A model generated the notes under the pieces. It made no database searches. It was not told the origin of the DNA and worked only from the letters and a program-made list of their open reading frames with translations. From contig NC_013192.1 of the NCBI RefSeq assembly GCF_000023905.1, forward strand, positions 496,001 through 560,000: a stretch of DNA of 64,000 nt. Reading direction: 5' to 3'. This DNA comes from Leptotrichia buccalis C-1013-b. Its GTDB lineage: Bacteria > Fusobacteriota > Fusobacteriia > Fusobacteriales > Leptotrichiaceae. Within the stretch, counting starts at the first letter, position 1. The number at the start of each line of letters is the position of its first letter. Below are positions 45,365-53,521 of the stretch, piece after piece. The position numbers and the translations under genes were made by a program.

Positions 45365-47032
45365 GTGACAAAAAAATTAAATAATATAATTGAAACAGGG
45401 AAAGAAAAAATGAAAGTAAAGAATTTAAAAAAAATAGAGATTGGATTATTGGCATTAATTAATGCTATTATAGGATTTAATGCAAATGCAGCTAACAATA
45501 ATACAAAAATAGAGTTACCTAAAGAATATTCAGAAAATATTACTATCGAAGGTCAAGAAAAAGATGTATTTGACTATGATTTTAATAATGATGGAATAAA
45601 TGAAAAAGTTGTTGTGAGTTATAGTGCAGTGGATAATTTACTTAATGCAGTTGTTTCCATTTATACAAATCAGGGTGGTAAGGACATTTTAACTTATCAG
45701 GTAGCTTTTGATAAGAAATTTAGTATTAAAGAAATTCAGGAAATGCAGAAAATGCTTGATAAAGTGAAAGAATATTATCCTGAATACTCTAAAAATATTC
45801 AGCCAAATGAAACTAGATATGTTACAATTTACGGAGATAACAGAAATAGTGATATTTCATTTGATAAAGTAAAATTTGACAATCATTCTCCAAAAGATTT
45901 GAATAATTTTTTATTTATCAAAAAATCATCAGCTATGCTAGATGCTCCAAATGGAAATGCAGTAGCCAGTTTAAAATTCAGTGAAAAACCGCTAATATTA
46001 TTTGACATGGTATCTGATGCATCAAATTCTCAGACAAAATGGTATTATACAGAATTTACTAAAAGAAACGATACTAACATGGCAAGAAAAGTTAAAAAGG
46101 ATAAAGATGGTAAAACAGTTGCAGAAAATTCTACACCTGTTAGAGGATTTGTCGCAGGAAGTGAAGACAATGTTAGCAGAAGAGGGTTCTATTGGGATAA
46201 GATGGTTAAAAGAATGGAACTTATAAATAGATTTATTACTGAAACAATAAGCTCTGGAAAAGATTTGTATATTATTACAGAATATAAACCTTTATCGCAT
46301 GATAAACCAAGTGAAAAGGATAAATTTGGAAATAAAAATAATCAAAGTATTGTTGGATATACAAATTCAAAACGGGAAGGGGAAAAAATAAATATTCCTG
46401 ACCAGACTGTATTCAGAGTAATTGGCGAAGAAAATAAAATGCTAAAAATTGAAACACCATTTTATGGAGGACCTTATTATATTGAAAAAGTTGAAGGAAC
46501 TTATCAAAAAGCAGAAAATATAAAAGGTGAAGTAAATAAATTTATAGCAATTGACCCAAGTAGCCAGACTGAAGCAATTTTCCAAAGAGATCCTAAAACT
46601 GGGAAATATGATGTTATAACATATTCATTTGTAACTACAGGAAAAGATGGATACGGTTCATATGAAACACCGCACGGAGCATTTCAAGTGGCATTTACAA
46701 GACCATACATGACCTTTACAAGAAGAGCAAGGGGAGGCGACAGAACAATTGCTGGAAGATCTGATCTGGCGATTGCAGGAAGTGCCAGATATGCAGTAAG
46801 AATCAGCGGTGGAGGTTATATGCACGGAATTCCTGTAGGACTTAACTTCAAAGGATCTACACTAAATACGGGAATTGCAAGTAAAATTGGAACATACAAA
46901 GATTCTCATAAATGTGTAAGACATTTTGATGATCAAATTGAATTTATCGTTGGATGGGTAAATGCAGACAGTAAAATTAAGGATAAAGATAATACAATAC
47001 CTGAAGAACCTGTAATAGCATTAGTTTTATAA
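45365..47032 (+). CDS. Secreted YkuD-type L,D-transpeptidase-like protein, copy 1
   Basis: 555 residues: a signal peptide (cleavage after NANA), a calcium-loop-like DFNNDGINEKV segment, an SH3-like domain (about 170-260), and a C-terminal YkuD domain with GGGYMHGIP and SHKCVRHFDDQ. The cysteine, both histidines and the arginine of the HG...SHGC-x-R site are present, but the glycine before Cys is Lys. Such enzymes make 3-3 peptidoglycan cross-links or attach proteins. The GTG start follows GGAGGGG; the ATG at 45410, giving a shorter signal peptide, is an alternative. Paralogue at 47071. Confidence 0.8.
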   Translation: MTKKLNNIIETGKEKMKVKNLKKIEIGLLALINAIIGFNANAANNNTKIELPKEYSENITIEGQEKDVFDYDFNNDGINEKVVVSYSAVDNLLNAVVSIYTNQGGKDILTYQVAFDKKFSIKEIQEMQKMLDKVKEYYPEYSKNIQPNETRYVTIYGDNRNSDISFDKVKFDNHSPKDLNNFLFIKKSSAMLDAPNGNAVASLKFSEKPLILFDMVSDASNSQTKWYYTEFTKRNDTNMARKVKKDKDGKTVAENSTPVRGFVAGSEDNVSRRGFYWDKMVKRMELINRFITETISSGKDLYIITEYKPLSHDKPSEKDKFGNKNNQSIVGYTNSKREGEKINIPDQTVFRVIGEENKMLKIETPFYGGPYYIEKVEGTYQKAENIKGEVNKFIAIDPSSQTEAIFQRDPKTGKYDVITYSFVTTGKDGYGSYETPHGAFQVAFTRPYMTFTRRARGGDRTIAGRSDLAIAGSARYAVRISGGGYMHGIPVGLNFKGSTLNTGIASKIGTYKDSHKCVRHFDDQIEFIVGWVNADSKIKDKDNTIPEEPVIALVL

Positions 47033-47070
47033 TCCAACTTTAAAATAATTAAGGTAAGGAGATGAACTAT

Positions 47071-48855
47071 ATGATAAAAAGAACAAAATTAAAAAAATCA
47101 AAATTTTTTATTGCAGCATTGACTATGCTTTCTATAATGTCTGCAAACAGTTTTTCCGCTTCAAAAAAATCTTCACAACAAAAACAACAGCATACAGAAT
47201 GGAAACAAATTACATTGGAACCTGATTTGGATGGAGATGGAATTAAAGATAAAATAGATGTGGAGTATGCAGAAATGGGTGGTAACATTTACTTAAAATT
47301 TACTCCATATGTATTTACTGAAAAAGCTAAATTTGAAAAAGGAAAGCAAGTGGAAAAAACAATAACTAAATCTGATTTTGAAGAAAAATTTGATAATTTT
47401 GTTAAAGGATTTATAGCAGAATATCCAAAGAAAAATGGAGGCTCACAACCAGCTGTAACAGAACAGCCAATTGAAACTCAAGATACAAATGCAGAAACTC
47501 CAGCTCCGGCTGTAGAAAATAAACCTGAAGAAACAGCAACAACAATAAATAACAAGACTGACGAAACGGATAAAAAACCTGTTTCGCAAAAAAAAAATAC
47601 AGTCAATTCTGAGGGGAATACGGAAAACGATAAAGCATTAGACAGTCTAAGAGAAAGTAATATGGTAAAAGCCCAAAATACAGTGTTGGATAATAAAAAT
47701 AATGATAACTCAAATAATTCTGCTCAAAATCAAAATATAAATAGTTCATATTCTTATATCAAACAGTATTTTGGCAAAAGGACAGAAAACCTTACTTTCA
47801 ATTTTGGATACGATAAACATTCTCCAAGAGATATGGATGAATTTGTATTCATAAAAACTGCAACAAGCATAAGAAAAGAACCAAATTCTAATGCCAAAGT
47901 CATAAAATCGGCTACTTATTCACAAAAATACAAAACTACAGGAATCGTTAAAACAAATGTGGGAAATAAATCAGATGAATGGTACGAAGTATTTTTTGAT
48001 AATCAGCTTGGCTACATTCCAAAATCAGCTGTGGAAAAAAGGGAATTTGACTGGAATGACATGATGAAAAAAGTTGATAAGACAAATAAATTTATAAAAG
48101 AAGCAGTTAGCGCAAATAAAAAAATATATGTCTTAGACGATTATGTTCCACTTGGTGGCGGTGAATCTGGAAAACGAGATAAATTTGGGAATCGTGCTAA
48201 TCAAAGTGAGTTTGGATATATAGATAAAAGTTTTAAGGATTATATAAATATTCCAGATAGAACGATTATGGTTGTAGAAGAAGAAAATGATAAATATGTA
48301 AAAGTTAAGATAGATGCGTATGACAACGGTGTCTATTATTTAAAACCTTCTTCAAAAAAATATTTAAAAGAAGCGGGAATTACTGGTGAAGTAAGTAGAT
48401 TCATCTATGTCGATAGATCTAGTCAGAATGAAATGATTATTGAAAAATCAGGAAATGGATGGAATGTCGTAACTTCTTCATTTGTAACAACTGGAAAGGA
48501 TGCTGGAAATTCATTTGCTACACCATATGGAACATTCTTAATTGCTTATTCAAAACCTGTAATGTCATATACAGGTTCTGGAGGTGGCGTCGTTGGCGAT
48601 GCTAAGTATGCAGTAAGATTTAGTGGCGGTGGATATATGCATGGCATTCCCTCCGTTTTTGAGCCAAAGAACACAAGAGAACAACGAAAAGCTGCGACAG
48701 CTAAGAAAATTGGGACTTATCCAGAATCACATAAATGTATAAGACACTATGATGACCAGATTAAATTTATTTATGAATGGTTAGGAAATTCGAGTCCAGG
48801 ACATTCAGAAGGATTTAGAGTACCTAGCGTTCCAACAGTTATGCTGGTAAAATAG
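47071..48855 (+). CDS. Secreted YkuD-type L,D-transpeptidase-like protein, copy 2
   Basis: About 594 residues with the same layout as the preceding gene: signal peptide (cleavage near SFSA), DLDGDGIKDKI calcium-loop-like segment, a Gln/Asn/Thr/Glu-rich linker (about 130-225) not found in copy 1, an SH3-like domain, and a YkuD domain with GGGYMHGIP and SHKCIRHYDDQ. The unusual Lys before Cys is shared with copy 1. AAGGAG lies 9 nt before the ATG at 47071; the ATG at 47062 is too close to that site. Confidence 0.8.
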   Translation: MIKRTKLKKSKFFIAALTMLSIMSANSFSASKKSSQQKQQHTEWKQITLEPDLDGDGIKDKIDVEYAEMGGNIYLKFTPYVFTEKAKFEKGKQVEKTITKSDFEEKFDNFVKGFIAEYPKKNGGSQPAVTEQPIETQDTNAETPAPAVENKPEETATTINNKTDETDKKPVSQKKNTVNSEGNTENDKALDSLRESNMVKAQNTVLDNKNNDNSNNSAQNQNINSSYSYIKQYFGKRTENLTFNFGYDKHSPRDMDEFVFIKTATSIRKEPNSNAKVIKSATYSQKYKTTGIVKTNVGNKSDEWYEVFFDNQLGYIPKSAVEKREFDWNDMMKKVDKTNKFIKEAVSANKKIYVLDDYVPLGGGESGKRDKFGNRANQSEFGYIDKSFKDYINIPDRTIMVVEEENDKYVKVKIDAYDNGVYYLKPSSKKYLKEAGITGEVSRFIYVDRSSQNEMIIEKSGNGWNVVTSSFVTTGKDAGNSFATPYGTFLIAYSKPVMSYTGSGGGVVGDAKYAVRFSGGGYMHGIPSVFEPKNTREQRKAATAKKIGTYPESHKCIRHYDDQIKFIYEWLGNSSPGHSEGFRVPSVPTVMLVK

Positions 48856-48892
48856 GAGAGCTATAAATTTTAAACAAAAATAAAATTGATTC

Positions 48893-48968
48893 AGATGTTT
48901 GGGAGAAGCCATCTATAAAAAAAACCTTTTGGAAACACATATTATTCAAAAGGATAGTATGTGTTTTT
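48893..48968 (+). promoter_or_regulatory. preQ1-I-type riboswitch with terminator/antiterminator
   Basis: P1 is AGATG (48893-48897) with CATCT (48910-48914), a 12-nt loop of the same length as in the B. subtilis queC aptamer and ending in the C that pairs with preQ1. The A-rich tail carries CC(T) at 48925-48927, able to pair with GGG (48901-48903) as pseudoknot P2. The same CC starts an antiterminator stem (CCTTTTG 48925-48931 with CAAAAGG 48947-48953), which excludes the terminator AAACACATA/TATGTGTTT (48933-48966) plus U-run. Ligand binding should therefore switch the downstream gene off. Confidence 0.75.
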
Positions 48969-49029
48969 AATTTGTCTAAAAAATAGGGAAAAATTTAATA
49001 AATAATAAAAATTATAAGGAGGAAAAATT

Positions 49030-49749
49030 TTGGAATTTTTTAGAAATTTTCAGTTTGGAGTAAATGAATTAATGTGGCTAGGCTACTTGCTGCTGAATTT
49101 TACAGCGGTAATATTAGCTTATAGATTTTGGGGAAAAGCAGGATTGCTTTCAGTTGTACCGCTTTCAATAGTTATTGCGAATATTCAGGTTGGGAAAATG
49201 ATGACTTTGTTTGGTGTGGATACGACGATGGGAAATATTGCATTTGGTGGGATTTACTTAGCATCAGATATACTTTCGGAAAATGAAGGGAAAAAGTATG
49301 CTAGAAAAGTCGTTTCACTTGGTTTTGCTTCAATGCTGTTCACAACATTTATTATGCAAATCGTCCTAAAAATACAGGTAGCACCGTCTGATACTATGCA
49401 AGGGGCTTTAAATCAAGTGTTTGGATTTATGCCAAGACTGGCAGTAGCAAGTGTGACTGGATTTGCAGCTTCACAGGCATTTGACATTTGGTCTTATCAA
49501 GCGATCAGAAAATTACGTCCAGACTTTAAAGATATTTGGATTAGAAATAATGCAAGCACAATGTTGAGCCAAATACTTGATAATATAGTATTCTCATTTA
49601 TGGCATTTTTAGGAGTTTATTCAATGAAAGAAATAATTGTAATTATATTTTCAACTTATTTCCTAAAAGTAGTAATTGCATTATTGGATACACCGTTCGT
49701 GTATATTGCAACAATTTGGAAAAATAATGGAAAAGTAAATGAAGAGTAA
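49030..49749 (+). CDS. Queuosine-precursor transporter (YhhQ/VUT family)
   Basis: 239 residues with six or seven hydrophobic helices and the family blocks IANIQVGKMMTLFG, GGIYLASDILSENEGKKYAR and ASQAFDIWSYQAIR. YhhQ-type carriers import preQ0/preQ1 or queuine. The upstream preQ1-I riboswitch supports a queuosine-precursor substrate. The start is TTG, supported by AAGGAGG 8 nt upstream; no in-frame ATG near the start is available. Confidence 0.85.
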   Translation: MEFFRNFQFGVNELMWLGYLLLNFTAVILAYRFWGKAGLLSVVPLSIVIANIQVGKMMTLFGVDTTMGNIAFGGIYLASDILSENEGKKYARKVVSLGFASMLFTTFIMQIVLKIQVAPSDTMQGALNQVFGFMPRLAVASVTGFAASQAFDIWSYQAIRKLRPDFKDIWIRNNASTMLSQILDNIVFSFMAFLGVYSMKEIIVIIFSTYFLKVVIALLDTPFVYIATIWKNNGKVNEE

Positions 49750-49764
49750 GAAAAAGGAAGAGAA

Positions 49765-50469
49765 ATGATAAGATATAGTGTAATAAAAGAAAAGAATCCT
49801 AGAGAAATAGTGCTTTTAAAAGGATTCAGCTGTGCATACGGGAAATGTGCATTTTGTAATTATATTTTGGACAATACAGATGATGAAGAGGAAATGAATA
49901 GAGTAAATTTGGAGGCGATTAATCAAATTACTGGAGAAACTAGAGCTTTGCAAGTTATAAATTCTGGTTCTGTCTTTGAGCTGAATGATTTTACACTTTC
50001 TAAAATTAAAGAAGTCTGTCAAGAAAAAAATATAAAAATATTGTATTTTGAAGCATATTTTGGATATATAAATAGGCTTGATGAAATTCGAAAATATTTT
50101 AGTGAGCAGGAAGTTCGGTTTGCTATTGGAATTGAAACTTTTGACAATGAATTTAGAACAAAAGTTCTGACAAAAAACTTTGTTACAAATGATAAAGTTT
50201 TAGAAAAAATAAAAAAAGAATATAAAATGGGACTTTTTATGATTTGCATAAAAGGACAGACAAAGGAAATGATTTTGCGTGATATAGAACTTGCTCAAGA
50301 ATACTTTGATGAAATTGCACTTAGTGTCTTTGTAAATAACGATACAAAAGTGGAGCGTGATGAGGAACTTGTAAAATGGTTTTTGACTGAAATTTATCCA
50401 GAATTGAATAAAAATCAGAATATTGAAATTTTGGTAGATAATAAAGATTTTGGAGTATATGTGCAGTGA
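49765..50469 (+). CDS. Small radical SAM protein, possible queuosine-salvage lyase (QueL-like)
   Basis: 234 residues with CAYGKCAFC near residue 23, a C-x4-C-x2-C iron-sulfur motif slightly different from the usual C-x3-C-x2-C, followed by a partial TIM barrel (VINSGSVFEL, FAIGIETFD). It starts 15 bp after the transporter and shares its riboswitch. Reported queuine lyases (QueL) are radical SAM enzymes acting with such transporters, so salvage of queuine is a reasonable guess. AAGGAAG precedes the ATG. Confidence 0.6.
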   Translation: MIRYSVIKEKNPREIVLLKGFSCAYGKCAFCNYILDNTDDEEEMNRVNLEAINQITGETRALQVINSGSVFELNDFTLSKIKEVCQEKNIKILYFEAYFGYINRLDEIRKYFSEQEVRFAIGIETFDNEFRTKVLTKNFVTNDKVLEKIKKEYKMGLFMICIKGQTKEMILRDIELAQEYFDEIALSVFVNNDTKVERDEELVKWFLTEIYPELNKNQNIEILVDNKDFGVYVQ

Positions 50470-50500
50470 TAGTTTTAATTTTTAGAGAAAAAACGAAAAG

Positions 50501-50529
50501 CAGTGGAATTTTAGTTTCACTGTTTTTTT
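50501..50529 (+). terminator. Terminator after the radical SAM gene
   Basis: CAGTGGAA pairs with TTTCACTG (one G-U pair), followed by seven T. Confidence 0.75.
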
Positions 50530-50633
50530 AGATATTTCTATTATTATTTTAAATGCTGTTTTTTTTTAAATTATGTTCAAATTCCTTTAATATCGAACTA
50601 ATATTTTTTCTTTAATTTTTCACATATTTGGGG

Positions 50634-50639
50634 TATAAT
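50634..50639 (+). promoter_or_regulatory. -10 element of the cbiE unit
   Basis: TATAAT, about 40 nt before the cbiE start; the -35 is weak. Confidence 0.45.
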
Positions 50640-50678
50640 AAACACATAAAAAAATGAAAAAATAATATTAGGAGAAAA

Positions 50679-51317
50679 ATGAAAAATAAAATAAATGTAC
50701 TTGGTTTAGGACCGGGAAATTTGGACTATACTTTGCCAGTTGTATTAAAAGAAATTGAAAAATCAGATATAATAATTGGTGGAAAAAGACATATCGAAAG
50801 TCTTGGAAAATATGCAGAAAATAAGGAATATTGTTATATTAATGCTGATTTGCAAAGAGTTTTAGATTTTATCGAAGAAAATCGAAATAAAAAAATATCA
50901 CTAATCTTATCTGGTGATACAGGTTTTTATAGTATGTTAACATTTATGAGAAAACATTTTGAAGCAAAGGAACTTAACGTAATACCTGGAATTTCTTCAA
51001 TTCAGTATATGTTTGCTAGAGTTTCTGAATATTGGAACGATGCTTTTGTATCAAGTGTTCATGGACGAGAAGTTGAGTATGTTCAAAAATTACGTGAATT
51101 TGGGAAAATTGGACTTTTAACAGATAACAAAAATACACCTCAAAAAATAGCGGAAATACTGCTTGAGAATGGCATGGAAAAGGCTATTATTTTTGTTGGA
51201 GAAAATCTATCTTATGAAAATGAGAGGATTTTAGAATTTTCAGCAAAAGAAATGGTGAAGGTTGATGAAAAATTTGAGATGAATGTGGTTGTTATTTATT
51301 GGAATGGGAAGGAATAA
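50679..51317 (+). CDS. cbiE: Cobalt-precorrin-7 C5-methyltransferase CbiE
   Basis: 212 residues, tetrapyrrole methylase fold: VLGLGPGNLDYTLP, DIIIGGKRHIE, LILSGDTGFYSML and VIPGISSIQYMFARVSE. CbiE methylates C5 of the corrin ring using SAM. Its usual partner CbiT and the other cbi genes are not adjacent. AGGAG precedes the ATG. Defence-like pair 2 starts 16 bp downstream and may share its transcript. Confidence 0.9.
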   Translation: MKNKINVLGLGPGNLDYTLPVVLKEIEKSDIIIGGKRHIESLGKYAENKEYCYINADLQRVLDFIEENRNKKISLILSGDTGFYSMLTFMRKHFEAKELNVIPGISSIQYMFARVSEYWNDAFVSSVHGREVEYVQKLREFGKIGLLTDNKNTPQKIAEILLENGMEKAIIFVGENLSYENERILEFSAKEMVKVDEKFEMNVVVIYWNGKE

Positions 51318-51332
51318 TGATTGGAGAGGAAT

Positions 51333-52730
51333 ATGAAAATAAAATTTAAAAATTTAGGTCCTATTGAAAGTGGAGAGATAGATTTTAATGATTTAAAAGG
51401 AATTAATTTGATAATTGGGAAGAATAATACTGGGAAGACTTATTTGAGTTACTTAATTTATAGTTATTTTAAATTTATGGATAAATTTAACATTACAAGT
51501 TTTACATTTTTAAATAACATTGTATTAAATGAAAAAAAAATTATTGATTATGATTGGTTTCAAAAAAATTATGAAGAAGAAATAAAAATAAAATTGAGAA
51601 AAGAATTAATTACAACATTTCATGTACATAATGATTTTTTTAGAAATTTTGAAATAGTTAATATAGATTTAACTGATGAAATGAAAAAATTTAAAGAAAA
51701 AGACGCTGAAAGTAGAATATTGGTAGCATCAAAAAATAAAATTAAAGAAAATAAAACTATAATAACTAAGAAAAAAGAACATGAAATTATTTTTGAGATA
51801 AAAGATTATTTTAAAAATTATGAAGATGAATTTAAATCGGACTCATTTGATGCAGAAATAATAGGTATAAGTCGAAATTTTAAAGAAAAAGAGATGAAAC
51901 AGTTTGGATTAGAATATCTTTTTAGAAAATTATTATTAAACATTTTTATTAAAATATATTTTTTTCCAGCAGAAAGAAGCGGTGCTGTTTTATTTTATAA
52001 TCAATTATTAGAAAATAGAAATAATATTTTAAGAAATTTGGAACTATCACAAGATATGAATTTATTAAAAGATGTTTCAAGATATTCTGAACCTGTAAAT
52101 GAGTATATAATACGATTAAATCAATTGGAAGAATATGAAAACAGGGAAGAAACAGAAATTTATAAAAATCTTGTAAAAGATATTGATATTCAAAATATAA
52201 TTGAAGGAGAAATAATAATAAAATCTAACCAGATTATTTATAAAAATGAAAATGATGTTGAATTAAATATGGGATTAGTTTCTTCAACTGTAAAAACTTT
52301 AGCGGGGTTCTTTTTATATTTAAAATATCAGGCACAAAAGGGAGATATAATTTTTATTGATGAAATTGAATTGAATTTACATCCTGAAAATCAGAGAAAA
52401 ATAATGAAACTTATAAACTATTTATCAAAACAAGGATTGAAATTTGTTATTAGTACGCATAGTCCAGTAATTACGCAGGAAATGAATAATATGATTATGT
52501 TTGAAAAATGTAAGGATAAAATTGATGATGAAATAATAAAAGAATATTCTATTGATAGACAAAATTATGGATTAAGACAGGAAGATGTTAATATTTATTT
52601 TTTAAATAATAAAACGATAGAGCAGGCTGAATTTGGAGAAGATGGGGTAATAACGGAAACATTTAATGAAGTTTTAGGAGAAATAGATAATTTGTATCAG
52701 GAATTATTATTTGCAATGGAGGAAGAATAA
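51333..52730 (+). CDS. OLD-like AAA ATPase (candidate defence pair 2)
   Basis: About 465 residues. MKIKFKNLGPIESGEIDF is an SMC/OLD-like start; Walker A GKNNTGKT near 32-39, a long helical insertion (about 60-200), the PAERSG block, SSTVKTLAGFF, Walker B IIFIDEIELNLHPE, and ISTHSPVIT with the H-loop His. No TOPRIM domain is fused, unlike OLD nucleases. Its stop abuts the ATG of the next gene. I chose the ATG at 51333 over the TTG at 51321, which overlaps the GGAGAGGA site. Visibly A/T-richer than cbiE and leuS. Confidence 0.75.
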   Translation: MKIKFKNLGPIESGEIDFNDLKGINLIIGKNNTGKTYLSYLIYSYFKFMDKFNITSFTFLNNIVLNEKKIIDYDWFQKNYEEEIKIKLRKELITTFHVHNDFFRNFEIVNIDLTDEMKKFKEKDAESRILVASKNKIKENKTIITKKKEHEIIFEIKDYFKNYEDEFKSDSFDAEIIGISRNFKEKEMKQFGLEYLFRKLLLNIFIKIYFFPAERSGAVLFYNQLLENRNNILRNLELSQDMNLLKDVSRYSEPVNEYIIRLNQLEEYENREETEIYKNLVKDIDIQNIIEGEIIIKSNQIIYKNENDVELNMGLVSSTVKTLAGFFLYLKYQAQKGDIIFIDEIELNLHPENQRKIMKLINYLSKQGLKFVISTHSPVITQEMNNMIMFEKCKDKIDDEIIKEYSIDRQNYGLRQEDVNIYFLNNKTIEQAEFGEDGVITETFNEVLGEIDNLYQELLFAMEEE

Positions 52731-53411
52731 ATGTTTGATTTTATAAATAATAATTTTGATAATTCATTTTCAGAAATAATAAAAGAAGAATTATATTTAG
52801 AAGAAAAAAAGAATAAAAGAGCAAATAATAAAAGAGTAAATAATACTGGACTTCATAAAGTAAAAGTTTTGTTTAATCCAGACAAATATCAGGTCTTGAA
52901 ATTGACTTTGGACATAAATAATATTGATGAAAATTTAAAAAGGTTATTGCCATTTTTTAAAAAAGAAATTAGTTCAGTTGATAATGTATTATTTGTAAAA
53001 AGATTAAAAGATAATAAATATTTTTTATTTCATATTGAATTAAAATCTAAAACAATAGATAATAAACTTGTGAAAAAATATTATTCATCAGCAAAGTTGT
53101 TGTACTTTATATTTGAAATGTTGTATTTAAATTATAGAGATGAAAAAGAAAAGGAAAAAAGGATATTAGATTTTGATTTTCCTAAAAAAATTTATAACAT
53201 TCCTGTATTAATTGCATCAAAGAGTAGTAGTGGAGGTGTCGAAGAAATAAAAGTAAGGAATAAAGAGGATATTTTTTACAATAATCAGAATTTTAAATAT
53301 CTTTGTCGTTATTGTGGTTTGAAATCACAAAAAGGAATTATAATTCTTGAAAAGATGTGCAATAAAGTAAATACATTTGAGAGTTCATTGGATGAAATAG
53401 AATTTTTTTAA
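52731..53411 (+). CDS. Candidate PD-(D/E)XK nuclease-like partner (candidate defence pair 2)
   Basis: 226 residues of no family I recognise. Asp84 in SSVDNVLFV followed by Glu103-Leu-Lys105 in FHIELKSKT, spaced as two beta strands, and the following helix (KKYYSSAKLLYFIF) match the D...(E)xK core of PD-(D/E)XK nucleases. A CRYC pair (192-195) follows. It begins directly after the ATPase stop (TAAATG), so the two proteins are translationally coupled. Nuclease activity is inferred from motif spacing only. Confidence 0.55.
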   Translation: MFDFINNNFDNSFSEIIKEELYLEEKKNKRANNKRVNNTGLHKVKVLFNPDKYQVLKLTLDINNIDENLKRLLPFFKKEISSVDNVLFVKRLKDNKYFLFHIELKSKTIDNKLVKKYYSSAKLLYFIFEMLYLNYRDEKEKEKRILDFDFPKKIYNIPVLIASKSSSGGVEEIKVRNKEDIFYNNQNFKYLCRYCGLKSQKGIIILEKMCNKVNTFESSLDEIEFF

Positions 53412-53521
53412 GCAAATTAATTTTTGAAAAATCTACTAAATATGATAAAATAATAGATATTATAAGTTAAACTAAAAACCAAAATTTTAAAAATAAATAT
53501 TGAAAAAAATGGAGGAAAATA

